The position numbers were made by a program, and so were the translations under genes. Below the pieces are notes generated by a model that saw only the letters and a list, made by a program, of their open reading frames with translations, ran no database searches and was not told where the DNA came from. From Actinomycetota bacterium (lineage in GTDB: Bacteria > Actinomycetota > Acidimicrobiia > Acidimicrobiales > Ilumatobacteraceae): a DNA stretch of 33,637 nt. The stretch lies in assembly GCA_017856115.1 (NCBI GenBank), contig JAFMFM010000018.1, positions 1 through 33,637 of the forward strand, read 5' to 3'. Of the stretch, positions 8,883 through 16,954 are shown piece after piece (position 1 is the stretch's first letter; the number at the start of each line of letters is the position of its first letter).

Positions 8883-9985
8883 CAGGACCTCGCTCCGCGC
8901 ATGAGTTCGGCGAAACGGTCGAACAAATATCGAGAGTCGTGCGGACCTGGACCAGCCTCGGGGTGGTATTGCACGCTGAATGCCCGGGCACCACGCACCG
9001 ACATTCCCTCGTTGGTGTGGTCGTTCAGGTTCACGTGGGTGACCTTCACCTTGTCCCCGAGCGACTCCGGGTCGATGCAGAAGTTGTGGTTCTGGCTCGT
9101 GATTTCCACTCGCCCAGTGTCGAGGTCACGCACGGGATGATTCGCGCCGTGGTGGCCGTAGGACAATTTGTAGGTGCTACCCCCGAGCGCCAAACCGAGC
9201 AATTGGTGTCCCAGACAGATTCCGAACAAGGGAACGTTCGCGTCCATGATCTCCCGGATCTGTTCGGGTACACCGTGCACCATCTCCGGATCGCCGGGGC
9301 CGTTCGACAGGAACACACCGTCGGGCTTGCGGGCGAGAACCTCTGCTGCCGTGGTGCGCGCCGGCACCACCTGCACGTCGGCAATCTCACTCAAGCAGGA
9401 AAGTATCGTGCGCTTGATCCCAAAGTCGTAGGCAACCACATGAAGTGGCTCGCGTCCGTCTTTGACGGTGTTCTTCACCTCGTACGGCGAAAGTGTGGTG
9501 ACGTGAGCAACCAGGTTGCGCTCGGCAGTCCCCTTTTCCTTCGCCAATGCTGCTCGAAGCGTCCCTTCGTCGGCGGTGCCGAATGCGCCCAACATCGAAC
9601 CCGTGTCGCGTAGCAGCCGAGTAAGTCGCCGCGTGTCCACACCCGTGATTCCGCCCACGTTGCGTGCCCGCAGGAACACCTCGAGTGGCTCGTCGCTGCG
9701 CCAGTTGCTGCGACGTCGGGCCATCTCTCGGATGATCACACCACGGGCGAACACCCTGCTGCTCTCGTTGTCGTGACGAGTCACCCCATAGTTGCCGATG
9801 TGCGGAGTGGTGAACGTGATGATCTGACCGGCATAACTCGGATCGGTCATCACTTCCTGGTAGCCGCTCAATCCGGTGTGGAACACCACCTCACCGGAAG
9901 CAACCGGAACGTCGGCACCGATCGCCTCCCCTTCGAAGACGCTGCCATCGGCGAGCACCAGCAGCGCGGGTCGGGGCGTGGTCAT
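8882..9985 (-). CDS. carA: Carbamoyl-phosphate synthase, small (glutaminase) subunit
   Basis: This subunit hydrolyses glutamine and passes ammonia to CarB. With the start at ATG 9985 it is 367 aa. The N-terminal CarA-specific domain has [22 protein letters not shown] (33-54). The C-terminal class I glutamine amidotransferase domain has the nucleophile Cys257 in FGICLGHQ and the His341/Glu343 pair in YHPEA. The start follows GGAG at 10 nt and lies 25 bp after the pyrC stop; the longer open frame, up to 10048, would overlap pyrC and lacks family similarity. It is the fourth gene of the pyr operon. Confidence 0.97.
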   Translation of the reverse strand: MTTPRPALLVLADGSVFEGEAIGADVPVASGEVVFHTGLSGYQEVMTDPSYAGQIITFTTPHIGNYGVTRHDNESSRVFARGVIIREMARRRSNWRSDEPLEVFLRARNVGGITGVDTRRLTRLLRDTGSMLGAFGTADEGTLRAALAKEKGTAERNLVAHVTTLSPYEVKNTVKDGREPLHVVAYDFGIKRTILSCLSEIADVQVVPARTTAAEVLARKPDGVFLSNGPGDPEMVHGVPEQIREIMDANVPLFGICLGHQLLGLALGGSTYKLSYGHHGANHPVRDLDTGRVEITSQNHNFCIDPESLGDKVKVTHVNLNDHTNEGMSVRGARAFSVQYHPEAGPGPHDSRYLFDRFAELMRGARS

Positions 9986-10010
9986 AATTGAGCGTCTCCG
10001 TGGGCCGATG

Positions 10011-11315
10011 TCATCGTTGGGCATCTCCATCCAGCACCGTGGCAACACCGTTGAAGAAGGTGTGTCGAACTTTTCCGCGCAGGGTCATCCCGACGTACGG
10101 CGTGTTGCGGCTCTTGCTCGACAGGGAGTCCGGTGACACCGTCCAGGAGAGGTCGGGATCGAACACCACCACGTTTGCCGGTGCCCCAACCTCGATGTCG
10201 CGCCCGTGGCGATCGGAGATGCCGGCAATGGCCGCCGGTTGCGTCGACATGATCCGTACGAGGTGCACGAGGTCCACGTCCAACACTCCGAGCGCCACGC
10301 CCAACGCCGTCTCCAACCCCAGCATTCCCGGCGGTGCTTGATCCAACGACAGTTCCTTGTCACGACGGGGATGCGGCGCGTGGTCGGTGGCAAGCGCGTC
10401 GATGGTGCCGTCCCTCACCCCGGCGCGCAGCGCGGCGATGTCCCCGAGCGAACGCAACGGCGGATTCACCTTGAAGACGGTGTCAAACGACGTGAGCCTG
10501 GTGTCGTCCAGCGAGAGATGGTGCGGCGTCACTTCGGCGGTAATCGGAAGGCCGTCACGCTTGGCGGCACGGACGAGCTCGACGCTCCGGGCGGTGGACA
10601 AGTGGAGGAAGTGCACGCGCGCACCGGTGAGACGCGCCAGTTCGATGTCGCGGAACACCATCAGCTCCTCGGCGATCGAGGGCCAACCCGGCAGCCCGAG
10701 CGACGTGCAGCACTGACACTCGTTCATCACCGCCCCCTTGGTGAGACTCGTCACCTCGCAGTGTTGCGCCAGCGTCACACCCAATCCCCGTGCGTACTCC
10801 ATCGCTCGACGCATCAGTAGTTCGTTCTGCACTCCGCTTCCATCGTCGGTGAACAGCCGGACTCCGGCAGCGGCGAGTTCGGCCAGCGGCGCCAAGGCCT
10901 CACCCTGGCGCCCGAGCGTGATACAACCACTCGGCACGACCTCGAGCAGCCCGGCTCGCTTGCCCTGCTCACGCACGAAGTCGATGACTGCAACGCTGTC
11001 CTGCGGCGGATCGGTATTCGGCATGGCCACGAGTGCGGTGTAGCCACCCTTTGCTCCCGCACGACTCCCGGTCTCGATGGTTTCGGCCTCCTCCTTGCCC
11101 GGCTCGCGAAGGTGCGCGTGTAAATCCACGAAGCCCGGTGCCACGACGCAGCCGCGGGCATCCACCAAGCGATCACCCCGAAGTTCGATGCCCACTTCCG
11201 TCACGACACCGTTCTCCATGGCCACGTCGAGGCGTTGCTCACCACGCGAGTCCACGATCGTGCCGTCCTTCAGCACCACCCGACCGACCGCGGAAACCTC
11301 GGCTGGGCGAGTCAT
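10011..11315 (-). CDS. pyrC: Dihydroorotase, type I
   Basis: The enzyme cyclises carbamoyl-aspartate to dihydroorotate. It has 434 aa. The amidohydrolase metal site is complete: HAH at 66-68 in DLHAHLREPG, Asp158 in FTDDG as the bridging ligand expected of Bacillus-type enzymes, His185 in LAQHCE, His238 in HFLHLST and Asp311 in ATDHAPH. The substrate-binding AMPNTDPP (97-104) is present. The longer chain and FTDDG motif place it in class I rather than the E. coli class II. The ATG at 11315 overlaps the pyrB stop as ATGA. Confidence 0.97.
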   Translation of the reverse strand: MTRPAEVSAVGRVVLKDGTIVDSRGEQRLDVAMENGVVTEVGIELRGDRLVDARGCVVAPGFVDLHAHLREPGKEEAETIETGSRAGAKGGYTALVAMPNTDPPQDSVAVIDFVREQGKRAGLLEVVPSGCITLGRQGEALAPLAELAAAGVRLFTDDGSGVQNELLMRRAMEYARGLGVTLAQHCEVTSLTKGAVMNECQCCTSLGLPGWPSIAEELMVFRDIELARLTGARVHFLHLSTARSVELVRAAKRDGLPITAEVTPHHLSLDDTRLTSFDTVFKVNPPLRSLGDIAALRAGVRDGTIDALATDHAPHPRRDKELSLDQAPPGMLGLETALGVALGVLDVDLVHLVRIMSTQPAAIAGISDRHGRDIEVGAPANVVVFDPDLSWTVSPDSLSSKSRNTPYVGMTLRGKVRHTFFNGVATVLDGDAQR

Positions 11316-12259
11316 GACGCCTCCTGGGCAAGATGCGATGCCGACGATTCACCGGCCAGCAAATCGAACAACACGGCCATTCGTACCGACACACCGTTGG
11401 AAACCTGTTGATGAATGAGGGAATTGGTCAACGTCGACGGATCGATCAACATCTCGACGCCTCGGTTCATCGGGCCCGGGTGCATGAGCACCGCCCCGGG
11501 TGGAAGCATGCCCACTCGCCGAGCATCAAGGCCGAAGGCCTCGGCGTACTCGCGCAGATTGGGCACGTGGCCCTGCGACATACGCTCGCTCTGCAGTCGC
11601 AACATGTACAGGATGTCGGTGCGGTGGAGCACCTCGTCGAGCCGATGCGACACTTCGACGGGCCAATGCGACACGTCGGGTGGAAGCAGCGTGGGCGGTG
11701 CAACGAGCACGACGTTCGCGCCCAACATGCTGAAGGCGCTGATGTTGCTGCGGGCCACCCGGCTGTGCTTGATGTCCCCGACGATGGTCAGCGTCAATCC
11801 GTCGAAACGATCCCGTCCCAAGGCCTGCCGAACGGTGAAACAATCCACGAGTGCCTGGGTGGGGTGCTGATGCCAACCATCACCGGCGTTGACGACACAG
11901 GCATCGGTCCAGTCACTGATCTGCCACGGGATACCCGTGGACTTGTGGCGCACCACGAAGGCGTCGACGCCCATGTCGGTGATGGTCTCCACGGTGTCGC
12001 GCAAACTCTCCCCCTTGTTCACGCTCGACGTCGAGACGCTGAACGTCATGGTGTCGGCTGACAAACGCTTCGCGGCGGTCTCGAACGACAATCGCGTGCG
12101 GGTGGAGTCCTCGAAGAACAAACTCGCCACGGTTCGACCTCGTAGCGCAGGCACCTTGGGTACCTGTCGACTATTTATCTCCACCATGTGGGTGGTGAGT
12201 TCGAGTAGTCGCACGACACCATCGTGACCCAGTTCGTCGATACTGCGCAGATGCTTCAC
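11312..12259 (-). CDS. pyrB: Aspartate carbamoyltransferase, catalytic subunit
   Basis: The enzyme transfers the carbamoyl group to aspartate, the first committed pyrimidine step. It has 315 aa, the usual length. The carbamoyl-phosphate site STRTR is at residues 52-56 in FFEDSTRTRLSFE; HPTQ is at 132-135; near the C-terminus MHPGPMNRG completes the active site. The start overlaps the pyrR stop by 4 nt (12256-12259). No regulatory pyrI gene is seen, as expected outside enteric bacteria, so control probably comes from PyrR on the mRNA. Confidence 0.97.
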   Translation of the reverse strand: MKHLRSIDELGHDGVVRLLELTTHMVEINSRQVPKVPALRGRTVASLFFEDSTRTRLSFETAAKRLSADTMTFSVSTSSVNKGESLRDTVETITDMGVDAFVVRHKSTGIPWQISDWTDACVVNAGDGWHQHPTQALVDCFTVRQALGRDRFDGLTLTIVGDIKHSRVARSNISAFSMLGANVVLVAPPTLLPPDVSHWPVEVSHRLDEVLHRTDILYMLRLQSERMSQGHVPNLREYAEAFGLDARRVGMLPPGAVLMHPGPMNRGVEMLIDPSTLTNSLIHQQVSNGVSVRMAVLFDLLAGESSASHLAQEAS

Positions 12260-12777
12260 GTCGTGCCATCCCTCGTCACCACGACCCCCTCGCTGGCAAC
12301 CCGAACGTCGTCGACGAGGTTGGTCGGGAGGTTCTTGCCCACGTAATCGGGACGAATCGGCAACTCGCGATGACCGCGGTCCACCAGCACGGCGAGTTGA
12401 ATTGCGCGAGGACGCCCGTAGGTATTGATGCCCTCCATTGCCGCTCGCACCGTGCGCCCGGTGTACAGGACGTCGTCGACCAACACCACCGTGGCGCCAT
12501 CCACCGGGAAGTCGATTCGGCTGATTGCGCCCGGCACCACGGGTCGCAGTCCGATGTCGTCACGATGCATGCTCACGTCGAGGTATCCGAGTGGCACGTT
12601 GGTAGACGGCTCGATGTGTCGTATCGCAGCGGTGATGGCATCGGCCAACCACGCCCCGCCGCGTTGCAGTCCCACGATCGCAAGTTGCGCCGGACCGTGC
12701 TGGCGCTCCAGAATCTCGTGAGCGATGCGGGTGATTGCCCGCCTGACGTCGTCGGCCGACATCACCATGTTGCTCAC
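12256..12777 (-). CDS. pyrR: PyrR, RNA-binding regulator of the pyr operon / uracil phosphoribosyltransferase-like
   Basis: PyrR senses UMP/UTP against PRPP and binds a hairpin in pyr mRNA. It has 173 aa. The phosphoribosyltransferase fold is shown by the PRPP loop [13 protein letters not shown] (97-109), by [11 protein letters not shown] (35-45) and by LDVSMHRDD (66-74), all typical of PyrR. The start is GTG 12777, six bases after AGGAG (12784-12788); ATG 12768 and the longer open frame to 12813 are alternatives, but the latter would translate the binding hairpin itself. It is the first gene of the pyr operon, and a PyrR-binding loop ends one base before its Shine-Dalgarno, so PyrR most likely represses its own translation and, through coupling, that of downstream genes. 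Weak uracil phosphoribosyltransferase activity is possible, as in other PyrR proteins. Confidence 0.95.
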   Translation of the reverse strand: MSNMVMSADDVRRAITRIAHEILERQHGPAQLAIVGLQRGGAWLADAITAAIRHIEPSTNVPLGYLDVSMHRDDIGLRPVVPGAISRIDFPVDGATVVLVDDVLYTGRTVRAAMEGINTYGRPRAIQLAVLVDRGHRELPIRPDYVGKNLPTNLVDDVRVASEGVVVTRDGTT

Positions 12778-12783
12778 CTGATT

Positions 12784-12788
12784 CTCCT
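12784..12788 (-). promoter_or_regulatory. Shine-Dalgarno of pyrR, abutting the PyrR hairpin
   Basis: AGGAG lies 6 nt before GTG 12777 and one nucleotide after the 3' end of the PyrR-binding hairpin. It decides the start of pyrR. A protein bound to the hairpin would cover it. Confidence 0.75.
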
Positions 12789-12789
12789 G

Positions 12790-12820
12790 CCGTGTGAGCC
12801 TCACGGGACTCACTTCACGG
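12790..12820 (-). promoter_or_regulatory. PyrR-binding RNA hairpin in the pyr leader
   Basis: Read on the minus strand, the leader holds AGTCCCGTGAGGCT (12797-12810), an exact match to the known PyrR-binding consensus ARUCCNGNGAGGYU. It sits in the expected fold: upper stem GTGAG/CTCAC, a purine bulge GAA on the 5' side only, and lower stem CCGT/ACGG. No terminator or antiterminator follows. The hairpin sits directly against the Shine-Dalgarno of pyrR, so occlusion of the ribosome site is the likely mechanism, as reported for Mycobacterium smegmatis. Match and fold are seen directly; mechanism is inferred. Confidence 0.9.
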
Positions 12821-12825
12821 TGCCC

Positions 12826-14283
12826 TCAGCGTACTCGTTCGTACACCGTCCACCAGTCATTGCCGTACACGACATCGAAGAATGGTCGCTCGCGCTGCCA
12901 GTCGAGCTCCACTTCACCCTCGAGCTCGCGCGGCAGGATGACGTACTGCACCTCGTCGGCGAACGACAAGCGGTCACCTTTGGCGAATACGTCCGGACCA
13001 TAGAGCACCCGTCGAAACGGCACGGGAAACACGTAGACGCGCTCGCGTCGCGCCATGTGCGCAGTCAGCGTGTGGAAGGCCGCAACCACGGCTTCGTCCG
13101 GAACACGGTTCATGGCCGCGTGGGCAGCCTGCACGGAGGGATGGTCGGGGGTCCAGCGGGGTGTTTCAACGCGCAGGAACGGCAGAGGAGACCACGCCAC
13201 GGCGCCGAAGAGGCTGCCCACCAACACCAGTCCGGCGAGCCAACTCCGCAAGTGTTCGGCGACTCGCGAAATGGCGAACATCGACCCGATCACCATGATC
13301 GGCACGAACTGCACTGCATAGTGGTATTCGACCTGGCTCTGGTACCAAAAAGTGCTCACCAGATTGGAGAGCAACGGCAGCGTACCGAGCAGCGCGATTT
13401 CCGGACGCAACAACAGCACGAAACCCACCGGCGCAACGAGTTGCAGCACGTAGAGCGGCTTCTCCCCGGAGACCAGGTGCCGAACGAGTTTGTCGGGCCG
13501 CGTCAGCGACGTACGAAGGAAACCACCGAAACCACCGAACGGCAGTCTCCACTCGTTCCGGTAGGGCACTCCGATGATGCCGCGCATCACTGCGAACAGC
13601 ATCAGGAGGGCGAACCACACCGCACCAAACATGGTGATCAACCCGATGCGGCGATCACGTCGCAGTGCCACCCACGCCCCCAGCGCCACCACGAACAGTG
13701 CCGTGTCCTCCTTCACCATCAAGATCAGAAGCACCGCGCAGGTGTACTGCGCCCACCGATACGTGAGCCCCGCGTACACCGCCCACGCAATCAACGGCGC
13801 CAACGCCGCATCCGGGTGGAAATTCTCGAGTCCCGTGTACGTGAGTGCGGGATGCAGCAGATACGCAACCACCGCAATGCACGACATCGGTAACGAGCCG
13901 AGGAGTTGTCGCGTCACCTTCCACACCGGAAGTGCCCCCAGCCCAAGCACCATCGACTGGACCACGAACAACAATCCAGTGGACTCCACGATCCAGTACA
14001 ACGGAACCAGCGGCACCAAGATGAACGAGGTGTGGTCACCGAACAAGTTCCGACCCATCAGGGTGACGAACGGAGCCCTCCCCTGCGACAGCAACCACAC
14101 GCCCTGGTCGTACAACCCGAAGTCATACGCGGACGTGCCGAGTCCGAAATGGTTGCGTGTGGTGCGAACCGCGAGCCACACCGTGTACAGGACGGTCAGC
14201 GAAACGGCGATCGAATGCCACACCGTGACCCGCATCCATCGGCGCTGCAGCGAACGCACCGCGGCGCGCAGGTCAACTGCCAT
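12826..14283 (-). CDS. DUF2079 multi-pass membrane protein
   Basis: This is a 485-aa integral membrane protein. A first membrane span lies at about 22-40, and about eight or more further hydrophobic stretches run to about residue 370; the last ~110 residues are soluble and end YGNDWWTVYERVR. DUF2079 hallmarks are visible: YDFGLYDQG (53-61), LFGDHTSFILVPLVPLYW (80-97), GLENFHPDAALAP (151-163) and the charged KED (191-193) after a span. The family resembles GT-C glycosyltransferases (acidic residues in the first extracellular loop), so transfer of a lipid-linked sugar at the outer membrane face is plausible but unproven. It starts 9 bp after nusB with no clear Shine-Dalgarno and ends just before the PyrR hairpin. 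Nothing in its neighbours explains its presence. Confidence 0.82.
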   Translation of the reverse strand: MAVDLRAAVRSLQRRWMRVTVWHSIAVSLTVLYTVWLAVRTTRNHFGLGTSAYDFGLYDQGVWLLSQGRAPFVTLMGRNLFGDHTSFILVPLVPLYWIVESTGLLFVVQSMVLGLGALPVWKVTRQLLGSLPMSCIAVVAYLLHPALTYTGLENFHPDAALAPLIAWAVYAGLTYRWAQYTCAVLLILMVKEDTALFVVALGAWVALRRDRRIGLITMFGAVWFALLMLFAVMRGIIGVPYRNEWRLPFGGFGGFLRTSLTRPDKLVRHLVSGEKPLYVLQLVAPVGFVLLLRPEIALLGTLPLLSNLVSTFWYQSQVEYHYAVQFVPIMVIGSMFAISRVAEHLRSWLAGLVLVGSLFGAVAWSPLPFLRVETPRWTPDHPSVQAAHAAMNRVPDEAVVAAFHTLTAHMARRERVYVFPVPFRRVLYGPDVFAKGDRLSFADEVQYVILPRELEGEVELDWQRERPFFDVVYGNDWWTVYERVR

Positions 14284-14292
14284 AGGTGTGTT

Positions 14293-14769
14293 CTAGTCGG
14301 TCGCGGACTGCGTGCCCTCGCGGATGGATCGCGCGATCGCCGACAACATCCCGTTGACGAATCGCCCGGAATCGTCCGTACCGTAGCGCTTCGCCAGCCC
14401 CACGGCCTCGTTCAACACCACCGGAGTGGGGATGTCGGGACGACCGATCAATTCGAACGTGGCCACTCGCAACACGTTGCGGTCGGTGGTGGCCATGCGC
14501 TCGATCGTCCAGGAATGACTGTGCGTCGATATGAGTTCGTCGATACGAGTTCGATGCCGCACGACCCCCTCCACGAGCAAAGTGGTGAGGGCGTCGAGTG
14601 GCACCTGAATACGTTCCACTACTTCTTCTGGCGGACATCCACGCACATCGGACTCGAACAGGATGTTGAGCGCACGTTCACGGGCGTCGGACCGCGGATC
14701 GAAATCTCGATTCCAGTCGGCACCGTCGTCGACGGGGACCTCGATGTCGTCGGACGGCTCGTTCGTCAC
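14293..14769 (-). CDS. nusB: Transcription antitermination factor NusB
   Basis: NusB with NusE (S10) binds boxA RNA during rRNA transcription. It has 158 aa. After an acidic N-terminal tail of about 27 residues, the helical NusB fold follows: SDARERALNILFESDVRG, then IERMATTDRNVLRVATFELIGRPDIPTPVVLNEAVGLAKRYGTDDSGRFVNGMLSAI, with the conserved NEAV, AKRYG and FVNG(ML) elements. The start taken is GTG 14769, 28 bp after efp, without a recognisable Shine-Dalgarno, so a start further in is possible. The efp-nusB pair is conserved in Actinomycetota and Firmicutes. Confidence 0.95.
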   Translation of the reverse strand: MTNEPSDDIEVPVDDGADWNRDFDPRSDARERALNILFESDVRGCPPEEVVERIQVPLDALTTLLVEGVVRHRTRIDELISTHSHSWTIERMATTDRNVLRVATFELIGRPDIPTPVVLNEAVGLAKRYGTDDSGRFVNGMLSAIARSIREGTQSATD

Positions 14770-14797
14770 CGGCGGTCCGTTCGGTCGTCGTTCGCGG

Positions 14798-15361
14798 TCA
14801 GACGCGGGTCACGTAGTCACCCGTGCGGGTGTCCACCTTGACCCGGTCACCGGTGTTGATGAAGAGCGGAACTTGGATGACCATGCCGGTCTGCAGCGTG
14901 GCGGGCTTGCGGGCGCCCGAGACGCGGTCGCCCTGGATGCCGGGCTCGGTTTGTGCAATGGTCAGTTCCACCGATGCCGGAATCTCCACGGCCACGATCT
15001 CGGTGCCGTAGAGCGCAATCTGGGCGGTGGCCGATTCCACGAGATAGTCGGCGACGTCCCCCAGGGTCGCCGGCTTCACGTTGATCTGCTCGTACGTATC
15101 GGTGTCCATGAAGACGAATTCGTCACCGTCTTTGTACAGGAATTGCATGTCACGGCGATCGATGATCGCCTGCTCGACTCGCACGCCCGCATTGAACGTT
15201 CGTTCGATGACGGCGCCCGTTCGAACGTTGCGCAACTTGGTTCGTACGAACGCACCGCCCTTGCCGGGCTTCACGTGTTGGAATTCCACGACACTGAACA
15301 AACCCTTGTCCAGTTCGAGCGTGACGCCGTTCTTCAGTTCGTTGGTGCTAATTGCAGGCAC
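14798..15361 (-). CDS. efp: Translation elongation factor P
   Basis: EF-P rescues ribosomes stalled at polyproline. At 187 aa it has the standard three beta-barrel domains. The tip loop is [10 protein letters not shown] with Lys34 at the position modified in other bacteria. The C-terminal signature [20 protein letters not shown] is intact. The start is GTG 15361 with AAAGGA 6 nt upstream; this puts the first 28 nt inside the end of the peptidase gene, so the ribosome site lies within that coding region. I see no epmA/epmB or ymfI-type modification gene nearby; actinobacterial EF-P is often thought to work unmodified. Confidence 0.97.
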   Translation of the reverse strand: MPAISTNELKNGVTLELDKGLFSVVEFQHVKPGKGGAFVRTKLRNVRTGAVIERTFNAGVRVEQAIIDRRDMQFLYKDGDEFVFMDTDTYEQINVKPATLGDVADYLVESATAQIALYGTEIVAVEIPASVELTIAQTEPGIQGDRVSGARKPATLQTGMVIQVPLFINTGDRVKVDTRTGDYVTRV

Positions 15362-16500
15362 GAGAGGTCCTTTGGTGATTCGGTGAGTATGTCGCAGCCA
15401 GTATCCGTGACGACCACGAGGTCCTCGATTCGCACACCGCCGAGCCCTTCACGATAGACCCCGGGCTCCACGGTTACTACTTCCCCGCACTGCAACGGTT
15501 CGGTCATCGCCGTACGCACCCAGGGCTGTTCGTGGATCTGCAGACCAACCCCATGGCCGGTCGAGTGGATGAACTCCGGACCGAACCCGGCGTCCGCGAT
15601 GACGTCGCGGCATACCTTGTCGACGTCGCCTGCAGCCACCCCGGCGCGCACTGCCGCCAGTCCGGCGAGCTGTGACTCCCGCACCACGTCGTGCATTCGA
15701 CGGAGTTCGGGGTCGACCTCCCCAATCAGGTACGTGCGCGTCATGTCCGAGTGGTACCCGTCGACCAGGGCACCCACGTCGATCACCACCAGATGACCCT
15801 CTTCGATCACGGTGGAGGTTGGGCGATGGTGGGGACGCGCACCGTTCGGACCCGTTGCAACGATCGTGTCGTAACTCGGACCGTCCGCTCCGTGGCGACG
15901 CATTCGGTACTCGAGCTCGTCCCGGACGTCACGTTCGGTCGGGCGCCCCGTCATCATCGGTGCCACCTCGGCCAGGGCTGCATCGGTACAGGCCGACGCT
16001 CGCCTCATGCGCGCCACTTCCGCCGGGGTCTTGCAGCGACGCAAATGCTGCACCACTCCCGACACCGTGACGAGCGGGGCCGACGTCTGGGAACGAATGT
16101 TCTCGAACTGCGCATGGGTGATCTCGCTCGGGTCGACGGCGATTGCGCCGATCGGTTGAAGCACGGCTTCCATCGCTTCACGCAACGCTGCGGCGGTCGT
16201 GCCCACCGCCACGCGGGCCGCAGCGCCTGCAGCACTCAATTGGTGTCGGGCCTGCTCGCCGTATCTGCCGTCGGTGATGAGCACCATCTCATCGGGGTGC
16301 ACCACGAGGGTTCCCGCCGAACCAGTGAAGCCGGTCAGCCAGCGAATGTTGTTGAGATCAAAGACGAGAAGACTTCGCGCAACGACGCCGTCCGCGGCGT
16401 CGTTGCGACGGGCAAGTTCACGGCGAACGTCCGCGTCGCGACCGACAACGGAGAGTGCGGGTAGGCCACCCGCGAGCGCGGTTCGGTCGACGACGGTCAT
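15334..16500 (-). CDS. pepQ: M24B metallopeptidase (Xaa-Pro aminopeptidase/dipeptidase type)
   Basis: This 388-aa enzyme probably removes or splits residues next to proline. An N-terminal creatinase-like domain (about 20-155, with [18 protein letters not shown] at 50-67) is followed by the pita-bread catalytic domain. All five metal ligands are in place: Asp241 (VIDVGA), Asp252 (SDMTRT), His316 ([11 protein letters not shown]), Glu345 (TVEPGVY) and Glu359 (RIEDLVVV). The ATG at 16500 overlaps the aroQ stop (ATGA); the open frame reaches 16611, but that extra part is a shadow of aroQ. Position next to efp matches the pepQ-efp-nusB order of mycobacteria. Whether it acts on dipeptides (PepQ) or longer peptides (PepP) cannot be told from sequence. 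Confidence 0.92.
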   Translation of the reverse strand: MTVVDRTALAGGLPALSVVGRDADVRRELARRNDAADGVVARSLLVFDLNNIRWLTGFTGSAGTLVVHPDEMVLITDGRYGEQARHQLSAAGAAARVAVGTTAAALREAMEAVLQPIGAIAVDPSEITHAQFENIRSQTSAPLVTVSGVVQHLRRCKTPAEVARMRRASACTDAALAEVAPMMTGRPTERDVRDELEYRMRRHGADGPSYDTIVATGPNGARPHHRPTSTVIEEGHLVVIDVGALVDGYHSDMTRTYLIGEVDPELRRMHDVVRESQLAGLAAVRAGVAAGDVDKVCRDVIADAGFGPEFIHSTGHGVGLQIHEQPWVRTAMTEPLQCGEVVTVEPGVYREGLGGVRIEDLVVVTDTGCDILTESPKDLSCLQLAPTN

Positions 16501-16949
16501 CGCGACTCCAGGTGTTTGATGAGCGCTTGCACTCCCAGCACGTACGACTCGCCGCCAAAGCCCGCGACCGTACCGAGGGCCACCGGGGCAATGACGCTCT
16601 CGTGTCGCCACGGCTCGCGTGCGGCGGGATTTGACAGGTGCACCTCCACCACCGGCAAACCCACGCTCTTCAATGCATCGTGCAGGCTCCAGGCAAAGTG
16701 CGTGAATGCTCCGGCGTTCAGCACCAGACCCGCATACCTGGTGCCGGCATGCTGCACCAACCCGATGAGGGTGCCCAGGTCGTTGGTTTGCTCACTGTCG
16801 AGGTCGTACCCCAGATCACGCGCCGCACTCGCAGCGCGCGCCACATGGTCGGCCAGTGTTGCGGTGCCGTAGATCGCAGGCTCGCGAGTGCCCAGGAGAT
16901 TCAAGTTGGGACCGTGCAGCAACAGCACTCGTTTGTGAGTCGCAGCCAT
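16497..16949 (-). CDS. aroQ: 3-dehydroquinate dehydratase, type II
   Basis: The enzyme removes water from 3-dehydroquinate to give 3-dehydroshikimate, third step of the shikimate pathway. It has 150 aa, as expected of the small type II enzyme. The flexible lid GPNLNLLGTREPAIYG (13-28) carries Arg22 and the catalytic Tyr27; the catalytic His104 is in EVHLSN (102-107), followed by the REPWRHESVIAPVALGTVAGFG segment (111-132) that binds substrate. The ATG at 16949 is 5 bp after aroB and has no clear Shine-Dalgarno, so reinitiation after aroB is likely. Confidence 0.96.
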   Translation of the reverse strand: MAATHKRVLLLHGPNLNLLGTREPAIYGTATLADHVARAASAARDLGYDLDSEQTNDLGTLIGLVQHAGTRYAGLVLNAGAFTHFAWSLHDALKSVGLPVVEVHLSNPAAREPWRHESVIAPVALGTVAGFGGESYVLGVQALIKHLESR

Positions 16950-16954
16950 GGAAT

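Noticed and set aside
12370-13893. Long plus-strand open frame (507 codons) opposite pyrR and the DUF2079 gene
   Set aside because: The translation is His/Gln/Arg-rich and without family features, and it spans the PyrR hairpin and two real minus-strand genes. Shadow of codon bias.
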